Shown piece by piece: positions 62,747 through 64,000 of a DNA stretch of 64,000 bases. Within the stretch, counting starts at the first letter, position 1. Each line of letters opens with the position of its first letter. The position numbers and the translations under genes were made by a program. The notes under the pieces were generated by a model. The model was not told where the DNA came from. It did not search any database and worked only from the letters and a program-made list of their open reading frames with translations. Origin of the DNA: Litchfieldella anticariensis FP35 = DSM 16096 (lineage in GTDB: Bacteria; Pseudomonadota; Gammaproteobacteria; Pseudomonadales; Halomonadaceae); assembly GCF_000409775.1 (NCBI RefSeq), contig NZ_KE332391.1, positions 359,766 through 423,765 of the forward strand, written 5' to 3'.

Positions 62747-64000
62747 GCGATTCCAACGCACACCGACTGAGGCAGCGTATCTCTCGCTGGCGTGGCATTA
62801 CTGCCAAACAGGCGGTACTGACCCTGAGCATCGCCGTGATGTTGAGTATTCTCGCCGGGCTTGCCGAGCTGGCAGTGGAAGTGCGTACCATGCGCGAAGA
62901 GGTACAGGAGCAGACACGACAACTACTCGATTTGGTGGACGGCACCGCTGCGGAAGCGGCGTTTCAGCTCAACCCCGACCTGGCACAGCAAGTGGCAAAC
63001 GGGCTATTCGATGGTGGCAACGTAAAACGTATCTCACTGCGCGACGATTTCGGTCGCACCATGGCAGTCCGGGAACAAGAGAGTAATGCGGAAACCGACT
63101 GGCTCCTGAATACACTGTTCGGCGATATCCTCCACTATCAGGGAACCCTGGAATACGACATGAACGGCAACGCTCTTGCCGAGCCGGTGGGAGAAATCGA
63201 GCTGACCCTGGATCTCGACAGTCTCGGTCGGGCCTTCCTGGAGCGAAGCGCTCTCATCATGACGCTGAGCGTGGTCAAGGCCTTCGCGATTGCCGCCTTA
63301 GTGGTGCTGACATTCTATTTCCTGATAACGCGTCCTTTGCTCAAGGTGCACGCGGCCATCTCCAACGTCGATCCGCAGCGACCAGGCGATTGGCCGAAGC
63401 CTTGGCTCAAACATCACCCCAACGATGAACTGGGACATCTGGTGGAGGGGCTGGACGCATTATTGAACGCTTTCCAGCATGGCTTGGATCAGCGCGACCG
63501 CCTTCACCAGATATCCACGGTCGATGGCTTGACGGGCATCGCCAATCGACGCCGCTTCGATATCTACCTGAGCGAAGAATGGTCCCGTGCACGACGCTCA
63601 GGACACGATCTGTCGATCCTGTTCATGGACATCGACAGCTTCAAGGCATTCAACGACAACTATGGCCACGTGGCAGGCGATGACTGCCTACGCGATGTGG
63701 CCCGTGCCCTCGCCGGGGCCGTGCCTCGAACCACCGACCTGGCAGCGCGCTACGGCGGCGAGGAGTTCGTCTGTGTATTACCCGACACCGATATCCACGG
63801 CGCGGTGGCCGTAGCACATAGAATTCACGAGGCGGTTCTGGCTCTAGAGATTCCCCATGCGTTTGCCGACACGCACGACCGAATCACCGTCAGCATCGGT
63901 GTAGCCAGTGCATCACCGGCCCAGCCTGGCACCGCGTCGGACTCCCTCTTGGAACAAGCAGACCGTCGTCTGTATCAAGCCAAGACCTCTGGGCGTAACC
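62743..64000 (+). CDS. GGDEF diguanylate cyclase with periplasmic sensor region (partial, 3' end missing)
   Basis: A membrane protein running off the window; 419 codons are visible. One helix (KQAVLTLSIAVMLSILAGLAELAVEV), a periplasmic segment of about 130 residues, a second helix (ALIMTLSVVKAFAIAALVVLTFYFLI), a HAMP-like linker and a GGDEF domain. The catalytic motif RYGGEEF is at residues 336-342, and the inhibitory I-site RxxD is Arg329-Asp332, five residues before GGEEF, so feedback inhibition by c-di-GMP is expected. It overlaps the second binding-protein gene. It probably makes c-di-GMP under control of the two periplasmic proteins. Confidence 0.9.
   Translation, partial: MSDSNAHRLRQRISRWRGITAKQAVLTLSIAVMLSILAGLAELAVEVRTMREEVQEQTRQLLDLVDGTAAEAAFQLNPDLAQQVANGLFDGGNVKRISLRDDFGRTMAVREQESNAETDWLLNTLFGDILHYQGTLEYDMNGNALAEPVGEIELTLDLDSLGRAFLERSALIMTLSVVKAFAIAALVVLTFYFLITRPLLKVHAAISNVDPQRPGDWPKPWLKHHPNDELGHLVEGLDALLNAFQHGLDQRDRLHQISTVDGLTGIANRRRFDIYLSEEWSRARRSGHDLSILFMDIDSFKAFNDNYGHVAGDDCLRDVARALAGAVPRTTDLAARYGGEEFVCVLPDTDIHGAVAVAHRIHEAVLALEIPHAFADTHDRITVSIGVASASPAQPGTASDSLLEQADRRLYQAKTSGRN

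Overview
The window looks like chromosomal DNA from a halophilic gammaproteobacterium of the Halomonadaceae (Halomonas or a close relative). This is an inference from gene order (lptG-lptF / pepA-holC-valS), fairly GC-rich coding DNA, an lpxT-type lipid A phosphotransferase, a class Ia nrdAB pair with two ATP-cones in NrdA, an NhaC antiporter and several cation and efflux transporters. No rRNA, tRNA, CRISPR array or intact transposase gene was seen.

Layout. 1-7 kb: the 5' ends of the LPS-export permease genes lptG (cut by the window edge) and lptF, divergent from pepA-holC-valS. 7-19 kb: lpxT, small envelope and repair genes (META lipoprotein, DoxX, uracil-DNA glycosylase, glyoxalase I, DUF411 protein, tag, a DUF457 membrane hydrolase, azoreductase, a MliC-type lipoprotein), then metE divergent from metR with a MetR box between them, then an RstA/RstB-like two-component system. 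20-25 kb: nrdA-nrdB behind a regulatory region with paired NrdR-box-like and DnaA-box-like sites, then a 37-codon gene of unknown function. 25-28.6 kb: rhomboid protease, Lrp/AsnC regulator, and a probable leader peptide in front of nhaC.

28.7-34.9 kb, minus strand: the most interesting block. Five genes joined end to start by 4-bp overlaps encode a UbiA-type phosphoribosyl-polyprenyl-phosphate synthase, a YbhN-like integral membrane protein, DprE1, DprE2 and a HAD phosphatase. A large polytopic putative glycosyltransferase follows. Together they match the mycobacterial route from PRPP to polyprenyl-phospho-D-arabinofuranose, here in a Gram-negative and with an apparent terminal transferase. 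The block is visibly more AT-rich at its ends. A long gene-free stretch lies on one side, and two paralogous 36-37 aa genes lie on either side of the 25-35 kb interval.

35.4-46 kb: small proteins, an RND efflux operon (lipoprotein adaptor, pump, CecR-like TetR regulator) whose promoter spacer holds a palindromic operator candidate, a ChrR-type cupin, a lipoprotein, a Nudix hydrolase, a KefB/C-like antiporter and a methyltransferase. 46-50 kb: a two-gene DNA-repair unit, FAN1-type VRR-NUC nuclease plus an Fe-S XPD/Rad3-like helicase with a fused PD-(D/E)XK-like N-terminal domain. 50-58.4 kb: retropepsin-like protease, UMF1-type MFS transporter, a VOC protein with TelA and an XpaC-like membrane protein, and a CocE/NonD hydrolase with an ATP-grasp enzyme. 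58.7-64 kb: a membrane-anchored four-repeat beta-domain protein overlapping a LuxR regulator, then two periplasmic binding proteins overlapping a GGDEF diguanylate cyclase that runs off the window.

Short inverted-repeat elements are scattered through intergenic DNA. One family of about 140 bp has two complete copies and at least two fragments, and two of its ends overlap stop codons of neighbouring genes.
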